A DNA stretch of 64,000 bases, from the NCBI RefSeq assembly GCF_004116335.1, contig NZ_PDKN01000011.1:32222-96221 (forward strand), given 5' to 3'. This DNA comes from Candidatus Marinarcus aquaticus (GTDB lineage: Bacteria; Campylobacterota; Campylobacteria; Campylobacterales; Arcobacteraceae). The stretch's first letter is position 1; every line of letters begins with the position of its first letter. The notes beneath the pieces are model-generated. The model worked only from the letters and a program-made list of their open reading frames with translations. It was not told the DNA's origin and did no database searches. The position numbers were made by a program, and so were the translations under genes. This document shows positions 53,787 to 61,311 of the stretch, piece after piece.

Positions 53787-54971
53787 GCTGAGTAAAGTAA
53801 TAGAGTTTGTAACAGCATTTTCGTCTATTGTAAAACATTTGTGAGGATAGTTCTCTTTACGATTTTGAAATGATAAAATAGATTTATTTAAAATAACACC
53901 CAAATCAATATTGATAGCTTTTCGAATAGTTTCATCTTTATTCCAAGCTTCAGGACCTGCTAATACCGTTGGCAAATATACAATCAATGCAGCTGAAATA
54001 GAACGGGTTGCACTCTCCCAAAGATAACTTGGTGTATGGTCAACAGCATAATAATCTATACTCTTATGTTTAAACATAGGGTTTTTAAATGTTGTGGGTT
54101 TTGAAAAAAAGAATCCCATCCCTTCATCACAACTGACATCTATGATTAAACTATCAGGTTTAAGAAAAGAGCTTTCTCCTTTTATGATAAAATCTGTTGG
54201 GTTTTGTGTATCTTGAAAAACTCCATTTACGATAATATCTGCTTTACTAATAAGTTCTGAGAGTGGATGTATTGAGCCATCATGTTCTATTACTATCATC
54301 CGTGCTTGTTTATTCTCTCCTTTTTGAACTCTTACATAATGACAATCAAGTACCTCTTCTCTAACTTCATGGTCTGGTCGTTGAATACAAATAGTAATAT
54401 CTCTAAAACCATGTGCTTTTAGAGCATAAATTGCACCACGGCTGACTGCACCAAAACCAAAAATAAGTATTTTTCTCTGGTTCCCATAGTGTCCATCTAT
54501 TCCTTTTAGTTGTAAAGCATGTATTACAGCACAATATCCTGCCATTTCATTGTTTTTATAAAAGGTATGACGACCAACTTGTCCTTCTGGTGACCAAACA
54601 AACATATCTTCAAAAGCAATAAGTGTTTGTTGACGTTCTATTGCTATTTGGGTTATCTCTTCTTGTTGTACGCAATGTACATATCCCCAAAGTGTTCCTC
54701 CAACTTTTAGTTCCTCCAAATCAGATAATACAGGTTTATTAATAATAACAGTGCCTATATTGGCCAATAGATTATGTCGTGTGTCGATTCCACCAGTTTG
54801 TGCTGCAATCTCTTCATCTGAAATGCCAAAGGGTGAGCCATAACCCTCTTCAAATATTAGTTGTTCTCTTAATTCTTTTGGAATACGATCTAAATGTTTG
54901 GGGTGTATTGGAAGCCTTTTCTCATCTACTTTTTTTGAAGTTCCAATAACTCCTACTTTTAACTTATGCAT
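53775..54971 (-). CDS. N5-(carboxyethyl)ornithine synthase-like / alanine dehydrogenase-like protein
   Basis: 398 residues from ATG 54971, which follows AAAGGAA (an in-frame ATG at 54998 exists). The N-terminal half resembles AlaDH/PNT: VGVIGTSKKVDEKRLPIHPKHL, EEGYGSPFGISDEEIA, KPVLSDLEELKVGGTLWGYVHC. The Rossmann segment ILIFGFGAVSRGAIYALKAHG (about 172-192) and IIDVSCDEGMGFFFSKPTTF (about 280-300) are characteristic of CEOS proteins, which condense pyruvate with ornithine/lysine reductively. It directly follows the disrupted DUF2179 gene. Confidence 0.8.
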   Translation of the reverse strand: MHKLKVGVIGTSKKVDEKRLPIHPKHLDRIPKELREQLIFEEGYGSPFGISDEEIAAQTGGIDTRHNLLANIGTVIINKPVLSDLEELKVGGTLWGYVHCVQQEEITQIAIERQQTLIAFEDMFVWSPEGQVGRHTFYKNNEMAGYCAVIHALQLKGIDGHYGNQRKILIFGFGAVSRGAIYALKAHGFRDITICIQRPDHEVREEVLDCHYVRVQKGENKQARMIVIEHDGSIHPLSELISKADIIVNGVFQDTQNPTDFIIKGESSFLKPDSLIIDVSCDEGMGFFFSKPTTFKNPMFKHKSIDYYAVDHTPSYLWESATRSISAALIVYLPTVLAGPEAWNKDETIRKAINIDLGVILNKSILSFQNRKENYPHKCFTIDENAVTNSITLLSKKR

Positions 54972-54997
54972 GGTTTGATTTCCTTTTACTTGAATCA

Positions 54998-55561
54998 TTA
55001 TTTAGTCCTTCTCATATTCCAAAAACTTTTTTTGCTTATATATTCTGGACCATCATAAACACTTTTTAAATCAGATACAGTATAGACTGCTTTTTGGTCA
55101 AGGTTGTTGATTAATCGAATAAGTGCTGGTATATTACGTCTTTTTTCAACGATAAATAGAACTTCAACTGCTGTATCTTTACCCATATCTCCATCCAGTG
55201 AAACTACTTAAAAGCCTTCATCTCTTATCTTTTTTGCCAAGATATCACGATTGAATGAGATGCAACGAATAAGTTCATTACCTATTGCAAAACGATTCTC
55301 AATCCACATTCCAACGTATATTCCTGTTGCAAAACCTGCTGAATATGAAAGGGCAAGATGCCATTGATCAAGGTTTTTGAAAACTTGACCAGCAGCTATT
55401 AACCAAATGATGATTTCAAAAAAACCAATTAAAGATGCAAGTAGTTTATATCCACGAAATATAACGATAGTACGAAATGTTCCTAAAGATACATCGGCAA
55501 CTCTGGCTAAAAAGATAAATAGCGCTAATATATAGGGATATTCAATTATAAATTCAGGCAT
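54998..55561 (-). pseudogene. DUF2179 membrane protein gene interrupted by an in-frame TAA
   Basis: The two halves are in the same frame: residues 1-117 (55561-55211), three membrane helices with RVADVSLGTFRTIVIFRGYKL and FATGIYVGMWIENRFAIG, then TAA (55210-55208), then VVSLDGDMGKDTAVEVLFIVEKRRNIPALIRLINN and on to 54998. Together they give the roughly 187 residues of the UPF0316/DUF2179 family, membrane part plus soluble DUF2179 domain. A single A-to-T change (AAA Lys to TAA) explains the break. It overlaps the longer start of the CEOS-like gene. Could be a true nonsense mutation, a sequencing error or recoding. Confidence 0.8.
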
Positions 55562-55883
55562 TTACATTTTTAAATGTGTTCATATCTAAATTTCCTTTTA
55601 TGAAAAATTTCATAAATATGACTTGTGGACGAATTTTTAGTTTCGAAGATGGGTCTGTTTATTCTGTTTTGCTCTGTTTCAGATGTATAGAATTAATTGT
55701 ATACACCTAACGGGGTATCAAACCTAAGAAGCGAGTTTTGAGTAGTACAATACGCGTTTATGGCTTGAGTTTATCTGAATTTAAAAATTAAATCAACTTA
55801 TGTAAAAGATTAATTCAATTTTCTCATTAGCATACTCAACTATTTTCTAAAGGATTTTTTATAAAAGGTTTTTAAAGAAGAAA
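55562..55883. other. Intergenic stretch of about 320 bases without an intact gene
   Basis: It contains a somewhat GC-richer patch (55620-55760) that can fold on the minus strand around GATACCC-CGTTA-GGTGTAT, in the leader of the DUF2179 gene, and a relic of a Crp-like gene at 55765-55813. No known riboswitch motif was recognised. Confidence 0.5.
55765..55813 (+). pseudogene. Relic of the 3' end of a Crp-like regulator gene
   Basis: The bases TTGAGT...AAATCAACTTATGTAAAAGA match the last part of the regulator gene at 52205-52831 (TTGAGT...AAATCAACCTATGTAAATGA) with one indel. They translate to LKIKSTYVKD then stop, versus KKLKSTYVND in the intact gene. It is on the plus strand, opposite to the intact regulator next to it. 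Confidence 0.45.
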
Positions 55884-56495
55884 TTATAAAACACAATGAT
55901 TTTTTAATTCTTTTCTGATACGACTCAAATGAGTAGGTGAGATACCTAAATATGATGCTATGTAGTACTTAGGAATTCTTTTTATAATATTTTTAAATTC
56001 TTTATTAAATTTTTCATATCTTTGTTTAGCATTATCAAGAACAAGCGAAGAACTTATGTCATCTCTTTCTAATACCCAATGTTTTTCTAAATAAAAAATA
56101 TGGAAAAATTTTAAATCATCATATTTCTCTAAAAGTTTTCTATATTTATCATGTTTAATATCTATAACTATTGAATCTTCTATTGCTTGAACTACTGCAT
56201 TTATGGGTTTTTTATATAATAGTGCAACCATTGGTCCATAAAATTTAGTTTCCCAGAAAAATTTTTTTGTATATTCTTCTGCTTTTTCATTAAATGAAAA
56301 TGTTCTAAATAAACCTTTATATACATAAGAAAAAGCATCTACTTTATCATAAAGTTCAAAGGCATATTCATTTTTCTTTATTTCTTTTATTGTGCATATA
56401 CTTTTAAACTCTTCCCACGTTTTTTCAGAAAGTGGATAATAAGAATCTAAAGTTTTTTTAAGTGAGTTAAATATTTGTTCTGTACTTGTATTCAT
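55884..56495 (-). CDS. Crp/Fnr-like transcriptional regulator (paralogue 2)
   Basis: 203 residues. The beta-roll (about 30-125) has ICTIKEIKKNEYAFELYDKVDAFSYVYKGLFRTFSF, with KHWVLERDDISSSLVLDNAKQRYEKF as dimer helix. The HTH is PKYYIASYLGISPTHLSRIRKELK. It aligns along its whole length with the regulator at 52205-52831. It is divergent from the EamA gene at 56606, with 110 bases between, an arrangement suited to control of that exporter. Confidence 0.88.
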   Translation of the reverse strand: MNTSTEQIFNSLKKTLDSYYPLSEKTWEEFKSICTIKEIKKNEYAFELYDKVDAFSYVYKGLFRTFSFNEKAEEYTKKFFWETKFYGPMVALLYKKPINAVVQAIEDSIVIDIKHDKYRKLLEKYDDLKFFHIFYLEKHWVLERDDISSSLVLDNAKQRYEKFNKEFKNIIKRIPKYYIASYLGISPTHLSRIRKELKNHCVL

Positions 56496-56605
56496 AAATC
56501 ATCTTTAATATTTTAGAAAGAATATTACAAATTTATTAAAAAATCAACATAGGTATACGAGAAAAATTAATATTTTTGATAATCTGTATCAAAAAAGGAT
56601 ATTTT

Positions 56606-57487
56606 ATGTCAAAAACATTATATGCACACATTTTAATTTTACTTGCAACGTTTATATCAGGAGGATCATTTTTAGTATCTCAAAAGTTATCAGGAGTAAT
56701 TAATCCTATTTCAATTAATTTATTAAGATTTTTAATAGCAACAGTAACTCTGCTTCCTTTTATATTTTTAAAAAAAGAGTATAGAGTAAAACTTATTTCA
56801 ACTTTTAAAAGAGCATTTATAATTAGTTTCTTTTACACATCATTTTTAATAGGAATGTTTATCTCTTTAGAATATACAACGGCTTTAAACACCGGAGCAA
56901 TATTTACCCTTGTACCTTTACTTACGGCATTATTATCAATGATATTTTTTAAACAAAAAATTCCCAAAAAACAATATATAGTATATCTCTTTGGAATTAT
57001 TGGAACTTGTATTGTGGTATTTAAAGCAAGTTTACAACTTCTTTTATCACTTACTTTAAATAAAGGAGATATATTTTTTCTTATTTCTATTTTATTTATA
57101 TCTATGTATTCAATTTGTGCAAAATATTTTTATAAAGAAGATGATGAGTTATTTGTTTTAGTTTTTATGACATTAGTTGGTGGTTGCATTTGGATGTCAT
57201 TTGCTTTAATTATATTCAACATACCTCTACAATGGGATAGAATCAATGCAAATGATTTTGTTTCTTTGGGATATCTTAGTATACCTGCAACGTTGGTTAC
57301 TGCTTATTTATATCAAAAGTGTACTGTGATTTTAGGACCTAAGAAAATCATGGCTTATACTTATTTAACTCCTGCTTCTATTGCGATACTTATGTTTGTT
57401 GTGTCATCACAAGTTCTAAGTTATTGGGTAATTATAGGTATATTGATATCTACTTTTTCTACAGTAATGTTATTACGAAAAAGTTAA
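56606..57487 (+). CDS. EamA/DMT family transporter (paralogue 2)
   Basis: 293 residues from the ATG at 56606, which follows AAAAAGGA (an upstream frame from 56576 adds ten unlikely residues). Ten membrane helices. GSFLVSQKLSGVINPISINLLRFLIA, SLEYTTALNTGAIFTLVPLLTALLS, NIPLQWDRINANDF and GPKKIMAYTYLTPASIAILM match the paralogue at 52867-53748 nearly position for position. Probably a metabolite or drug exporter controlled by the divergent Crp-like regulator. Confidence 0.92.
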   Translation: MSKTLYAHILILLATFISGGSFLVSQKLSGVINPISINLLRFLIATVTLLPFIFLKKEYRVKLISTFKRAFIISFFYTSFLIGMFISLEYTTALNTGAIFTLVPLLTALLSMIFFKQKIPKKQYIVYLFGIIGTCIVVFKASLQLLLSLTLNKGDIFFLISILFISMYSICAKYFYKEDDELFVLVFMTLVGGCIWMSFALIIFNIPLQWDRINANDFVSLGYLSIPATLVTAYLYQKCTVILGPKKIMAYTYLTPASIAILMFVVSSQVLSYWVIIGILISTFSTVMLLRKS

Positions 57488-57535
57488 AAGAATTTTAATG
57501 GAGCAATTTAAACTATAGTTTTTTCAATAAAAGTG

Positions 57536-58078
57536 TTAATACTCCCAGCTCTTAAACTTTTCGTCACTCTCTTTCATGTCTTCATAAAGCCAGACCATTC
57601 GGTCTAAAAACCAACTTTTACTCAAATACGTTAATGCAATACCCAATAAAGCAGCCCAAACCGAGTAGTAGATGATGGCATAAATGCAAATCCCCACCCC
57701 AAGAAGTGACAGAAGATGTAAAAGATGATACAACTTGGTACGATGATGCAGAGGTATTTCTAGTTTATCTCTGTTTAAATAAATACGTTCCCCTAAAACA
57801 GATTTTGAGGCCCAATTTTTAGTTGATTTGGGTTTGGAAAAAATAAGCGGATTTAAAAACATCCATAATACAGAAAGCATAACTAAAAAAGCAGACCAAG
57901 TGCCAAGTGTCTCTCTGCTCCAACAAGCCAGAATGATAAAAGGCAATACACTGTATCGTGTCCAGACACTTAATGGATTTGCGTGTCGCATCCATGTGGT
58001 GTCATCTAATTGAAATAATTTTGAGAGTCTTTTTTCAAATGTCATTGTACTTCTTTGCATCAATATATCTATGAGCAT
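57536..58078 (-). CDS. DUF6653-like membrane protein
   Basis: Up to 180 residues; MTFEKRLSKLFQ (start at 58045, with AAAGAAG before it) may be the true N-terminus. A conserved-looking front part, LFQLDDTTWMRHANPLSVWTRY, is followed by about three membrane segments (near 45-80 and 120-160) separated by a basic loop with KSTKNWASKSVLGERIYLN. The C-terminus is acidic and tryptophan-rich. The family has no known function. Confidence 0.75.
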   Translation of the reverse strand: MLIDILMQRSTMTFEKRLSKLFQLDDTTWMRHANPLSVWTRYSVLPFIILACWSRETLGTWSAFLVMLSVLWMFLNPLIFSKPKSTKNWASKSVLGERIYLNRDKLEIPLHHRTKLYHLLHLLSLLGVGICIYAIIYYSVWAALLGIALTYLSKSWFLDRMVWLYEDMKESDEKFKSWEY

Positions 58079-58168
58079 TATACTCTTTTTAAGATTACGT
58101 CTTGTGATTGTGGATTTGACAATCTTGCATTAATATCTTACAATTGCAAAAAAATTTAAAGGAATGAA

Positions 58169-58516
58169 ATGGATCAACTGCCTAATTGTCCAAAATGCAA
58201 CAGTGAATATACGTACGAAGATGGATCTCTTTTCATCTGTCCGGAGTGTGCTCATGAATGGTCTCAAGATGCACAAGAGAGTCAAGAAGAAGATGGATTG
58301 GTGGTTAAAGATGCCAACGGAACACTTTTGAGTGATGGAGATGATGTAACCGTTATCAAAGATTTGAAAGTAAAAGGAAGCTCTTCTGGGATTAAAGTGG
58401 GTACAAAAATTAAAGGTATCCGGCTAGTAGATGGAAACGATGGACACAATATTGACTGTAAAGTTCCTGGTGTGGGTGCTATTAAACTCAAACAAGAGTT
58501 TGTAAAAAAATCATAG
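58169..58516 (+). CDS. Zinc-ribbon YjdM/PhnA family protein
   Basis: 115 residues. The N-terminal zinc ribbon [28 protein letters not shown] has four cysteines at about 7, 10, 24 and 27. The C-terminal PhnA/SH3-like domain is [28 protein letters not shown]...[15 protein letters not shown]. Despite the PhnA name, the family's role in phosphonate use is doubtful. The gene stands alone, with AAAGGAATG before ATG, and ends at a hairpin. Confidence 0.93.
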   Translation: MDQLPNCPKCNSEYTYEDGSLFICPECAHEWSQDAQESQEEDGLVVKDANGTLLSDGDDVTVIKDLKVKGSSSGIKVGTKIKGIRLVDGNDGHNIDCKVPGVGAIKLKQEFVKKS

Positions 58517-58540
58517 GATTGAGTTTTTAAGAACTAAAAA

Positions 58541-58572
58541 AAAGCCGGAAAAGTCTTCACTTTTACGGCTTT
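58541..58572. terminator. Bidirectional terminator
   Basis: AAAGCCGGAAAAGT pairs with ACTTTTACGGCTTT with one G-A mismatch and a short loop, between the convergent YjdM-type gene and the cytochrome gene. Confidence 0.8.
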
Positions 58573-58579
58573 AGTGAAT

Positions 58580-58924
58580 CTATTTTTCCCCAAAACTTTT
58601 GTAGATGTATTCTGCCATTTTATCTGGGTTGACTTTCATCCCTTTATTTTTAATGACACCTAAATTGTACTCCATAATGTCATGTCCACTTCCTGAAGAT
58701 TGGTACCCACCACTTTCAAGTTCATAAATATCTACAGATAATTCTTCTTTTGTTTTTCCAATAAGTGAAGGTCCTTTTTTTGCAGGGTTTCCTTCTGCAT
58801 ATTGTCCATGACATTTTTGACACATGGCGGTGTATATTTCTCCTTGAGTATACTCATCCGCATTTGCACATACACTCAATCCGCAAGCAATAACTGCACC
58901 TGCTAGTAAGTTAATTGTTTTCAT
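58580..58924 (-). CDS. Small periplasmic cytochrome c
   Basis: 114 residues. A signal peptide, MKTINLLAGAVIACGLSVCANA, is followed by one haem site, CQKCH (about 34-38), in a class-I-like fold with GPSLIGKTKEEL and a C-terminal MAEYIYKSF helix; Met in the GMKVNP segment is the likely axial ligand. It is the last gene of the psr-like operon, 11 bases after the DUF3365 gene. It may carry electrons to or from that system. Confidence 0.88.
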   Translation of the reverse strand: MKTINLLAGAVIACGLSVCANADEYTQGEIYTAMCQKCHGQYAEGNPAKKGPSLIGKTKEELSVDIYELESGGYQSSGSGHDIMEYNLGVIKNKGMKVNPDKMAEYIYKSFGEK

Positions 58925-58935
58925 ATTTTCTCCTT

Positions 58936-59529
58936 TTATTTAAGTTTATTCTTTTCATTTTTTATTTTGACCGTTACAATAACAGCACCACGTACTTGTC
59001 CACTTTTAAAACCAAAAGCTTTGTCAGAAGGGTATTTTTCTTCAAATAGAGTTTGAATTTTTGGGTCAAGATTGCTTTTATTTCCATGACACACTTTACA
59101 AGTTTTACTTGCCATCATCGCAGGAAAATAGACTTTGTAAGTGTTATAATCTGCAACTTGTACAATGCCATTTGGCATATATGCATCCGATTCTTCAAGA
59201 AGATCAAATGCTTTTAAAATATCTATTTCGTCTCTTTGCGGAGATGATTTTGGATTTCTGTTAAAAAGACTTACTCTTTTTATGGAAATATTCTCTCCGA
59301 GTTCTTCGTTTAACTCCTTTATTTTTGTATACGATTCATCGGCACAAAATGTTGCAGCAGCAAGCGCACCCTCGTGCCGAAATTTTGCTTTAACAATAGA
59401 ACTTAAAGTCGTATGTAATTTATGTGCAGCGTGTTTTGCTTCTTGTAGTGCAATATCTTTTGGGACAGTTTCCTTTTCATTGGCAAAAAGCATCAGACAT
59501 AAACTGCATATGATTAAACTTTTTTTCAT
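58936..59529 (-). CDS. DUF3365-domain haem c protein
   Basis: 197 residues. Signal peptide KKSLIICSLCLMLFANE; then a helical sensor-like domain (about 30-130) with FNRNPKSSPQRDEIDILKAF and VQVADYNTYKVYFPA. One c-type haem motif, CKVCHG (about 146-151), and YPSDKAFGFKSGQVRGAVIV follow, the DUF3365/Tll0287-like pattern, thought to bind small ligands or act in redox sensing. The ribosome site is unusually strong: four consecutive AGG units in the AGGAGGAGGAGGAG run just before ATG. Confidence 0.85.
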   Translation of the reverse strand: MKKSLIICSLCLMLFANEKETVPKDIALQEAKHAAHKLHTTLSSIVKAKFRHEGALAAATFCADESYTKIKELNEELGENISIKRVSLFNRNPKSSPQRDEIDILKAFDLLEESDAYMPNGIVQVADYNTYKVYFPAMMASKTCKVCHGNKSNLDPKIQTLFEEKYPSDKAFGFKSGQVRGAVIVTVKIKNEKNKLK

Positions 59530-59554
59530 CTCTCCTCCTCCTCCTAGTAAATTT

Positions 59555-60736
59555 TTATTCGTCTAAATTAAACAGTTTTGTACCCATATAGTATAAAAAT
59601 AGACAAAGCCCCAATCCCCCAAGAGATATCATAACTTCCGTAACTGAAGGGAAATATTCTATCCATGTTGGTACAAGCTGGTATTCGCTTGTTTTTAACA
59701 TCTGTAATGGTTTGAGTTGGGTGTCATGTACCAAGTTGTATCTCATGAAAAAGATACCTACCATTCCAATAAGAGAGCCCCAAAACATCCCAACTATATT
59801 TTTTCCTGCACTTTTTAGAATGATAAACAAAGGTATGACCATCGCAAAAAATACTTCAGCCCAAAAGGTTGCGCTTGAAAAAATATGACGTGCAACTTCT
59901 GCTCGATTTGGCATGCCACCATAAACATCGGAGAGCATTTTCCAAGTGACAAAAAACATCAGTATTGCAATCAAAAGCCCTTGTATTTTTGCTAAATTTG
60001 TAAGCAATAACGTTGCTTTTTCATCAAATTTGAGTCTGTATTTAAAGCCATACATGATAAATGAAAGAAAAATCCCCGTAATAAAAGCTGTTAAGATAAA
60101 ATACATCGGGTAAAATACCCCATTTGATATGGTTCTGGCATTTAAGAATCCAAATACTCCACCTAAGTTAGAATGTGCTGCTAACCCTACAAGAAGACCC
60201 GTAAGACCAAATATTTTTGCCATTTTCATGTTGTGTTTGAGTAAAAACACAAACTCTATGATCATAAAAGTCATGTACAATCCATACAGCGTTCCCATCC
60301 ACCAAATTGCACTGGTAAATCCCGGTGTTAAAATGTTGTATATCACCATCGTTATTGGGTGTCCAATTTCAAAAGCAATAACAGCAAAACCAGAAACAAT
60401 GGTTATAATTGAGCCAAAAATAGCACGTTTTGATATCATCATGTAATCTTTAAATCCAAATACATCACCCAATGAACCGACAATGCAAAGTCCTGTTGAA
60501 CTCACCACAAAAAAGATGTAGACCGCAATCAAAAGCCCCCAAGGGTGCTCTTTGGTCACATTATACGCATGATGTCCATGTAAAATGTAGGTTGTAATTC
60601 CTACAGCAAACAGAACTAAAAACAGTAAGGTCATGACTGCAATAAGCAGGTTAATTGGAGTTTTTTCAAACGATACAATATCTCTTAGTGTGACTTTTTT
60701 CACTGGAATGGTTGTAATAAATTCTTTAATATGCAT
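59555..60736 (-). CDS. psrC: NrfD/PsrC-type quinol-interacting membrane subunit
   Basis: 393 residues with about nine to ten membrane helices (for example LLIAVMTLLFLVLFAVGITTYI near 29-50, GLLIAVYIFFVVSSTGLCIVG near 66-86 and IFGLTGLLVGLAAHSNLGGVFGF near 175-197). No haem ligands or CxxC. It is the PsrC/NrfD membrane anchor that exchanges electrons between menaquinol and the iron-sulfur subunit. It lies 9 bases after the ferredoxin subunit gene in the same operon. Confidence 0.9.
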   Translation of the reverse strand: MHIKEFITTIPVKKVTLRDIVSFEKTPINLLIAVMTLLFLVLFAVGITTYILHGHHAYNVTKEHPWGLLIAVYIFFVVSSTGLCIVGSLGDVFGFKDYMMISKRAIFGSIITIVSGFAVIAFEIGHPITMVIYNILTPGFTSAIWWMGTLYGLYMTFMIIEFVFLLKHNMKMAKIFGLTGLLVGLAAHSNLGGVFGFLNARTISNGVFYPMYFILTAFITGIFLSFIMYGFKYRLKFDEKATLLLTNLAKIQGLLIAILMFFVTWKMLSDVYGGMPNRAEVARHIFSSATFWAEVFFAMVIPLFIILKSAGKNIVGMFWGSLIGMVGIFFMRYNLVHDTQLKPLQMLKTSEYQLVPTWIEYFPSVTEVMISLGGLGLCLFLYYMGTKLFNLDE

Positions 60737-60745
60737 AATAATCCC

Positions 60746-61309
60746 TTAAATCAGATAAAATAGTTTTGGTTTTGTGCCGAGATTTGATTTTAAAGTAAAG
60801 TGTTCTCTGTTTTGAAGCACTTGACTGATTTCGCTGTTTGGATCATCTAAGTCACCAAAAATTCTCACTTTTGTCGGACAGGTATTTTGACATGCCGTCG
60901 TGGTTTCTCCTCTGGCAAGTCGAGTATCGGTACAGAAAGTACACTTATCAACTGTATTTGTTCGGTCATCCACATATCTTGCATCGTAAGGACAGGCATT
61001 TATGCAATAACTGCATAAAATACATTTATCTGCATCTATTCTGACTTGACCATCTTTATCATAATAAGTCGCATTGGTGGGGCAAACTTCTTGACACGGT
61101 GCTTCATCACAATGTTGACATTGGCTGGGGTAAAAAGTATTTGAAGCAATACTCAAATTGGGATACTCTCCTTCAATCTCTTTCATTCCTACCCATATTC
61201 TGTGATTATCTGCACCCAGTAACACACCATTTTCTTCTTTGCATGCCGTTTCACAGGCTTTACAATTTATACAGTTTTTATAGTCTAAAGCCATTCCGTA
61301 TCTTGCCAT
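60746..61309 (-). CDS. psrB: Four-cluster ferredoxin-type electron-transfer subunit
   Basis: 187 residues with sixteen cysteines in four groups: CINCKACETACKEENG (about 13-28), CQHCDEAPCQEVCP (about 63-76), CILCSYCINACP (about 96-107) and CTFC with CQNTCP (about 123-145). This is the PsrB/DmsB/PhsB pattern for four [4Fe-4S] clusters passing electrons from PsrC to the molybdenum subunit. It lacks a signal and would be exported with the Tat-bearing catalytic subunit. The gap to the catalytic gene is 2 bases. Confidence 0.95.
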   Translation of the reverse strand: MARYGMALDYKNCINCKACETACKEENGVLLGADNHRIWVGMKEIEGEYPNLSIASNTFYPSQCQHCDEAPCQEVCPTNATYYDKDGQVRIDADKCILCSYCINACPYDARYVDDRTNTVDKCTFCTDTRLARGETTTACQNTCPTKVRIFGDLDDPNSEISQVLQNREHFTLKSNLGTKPKLFYLI

Positions 61310-61311
61310 TG

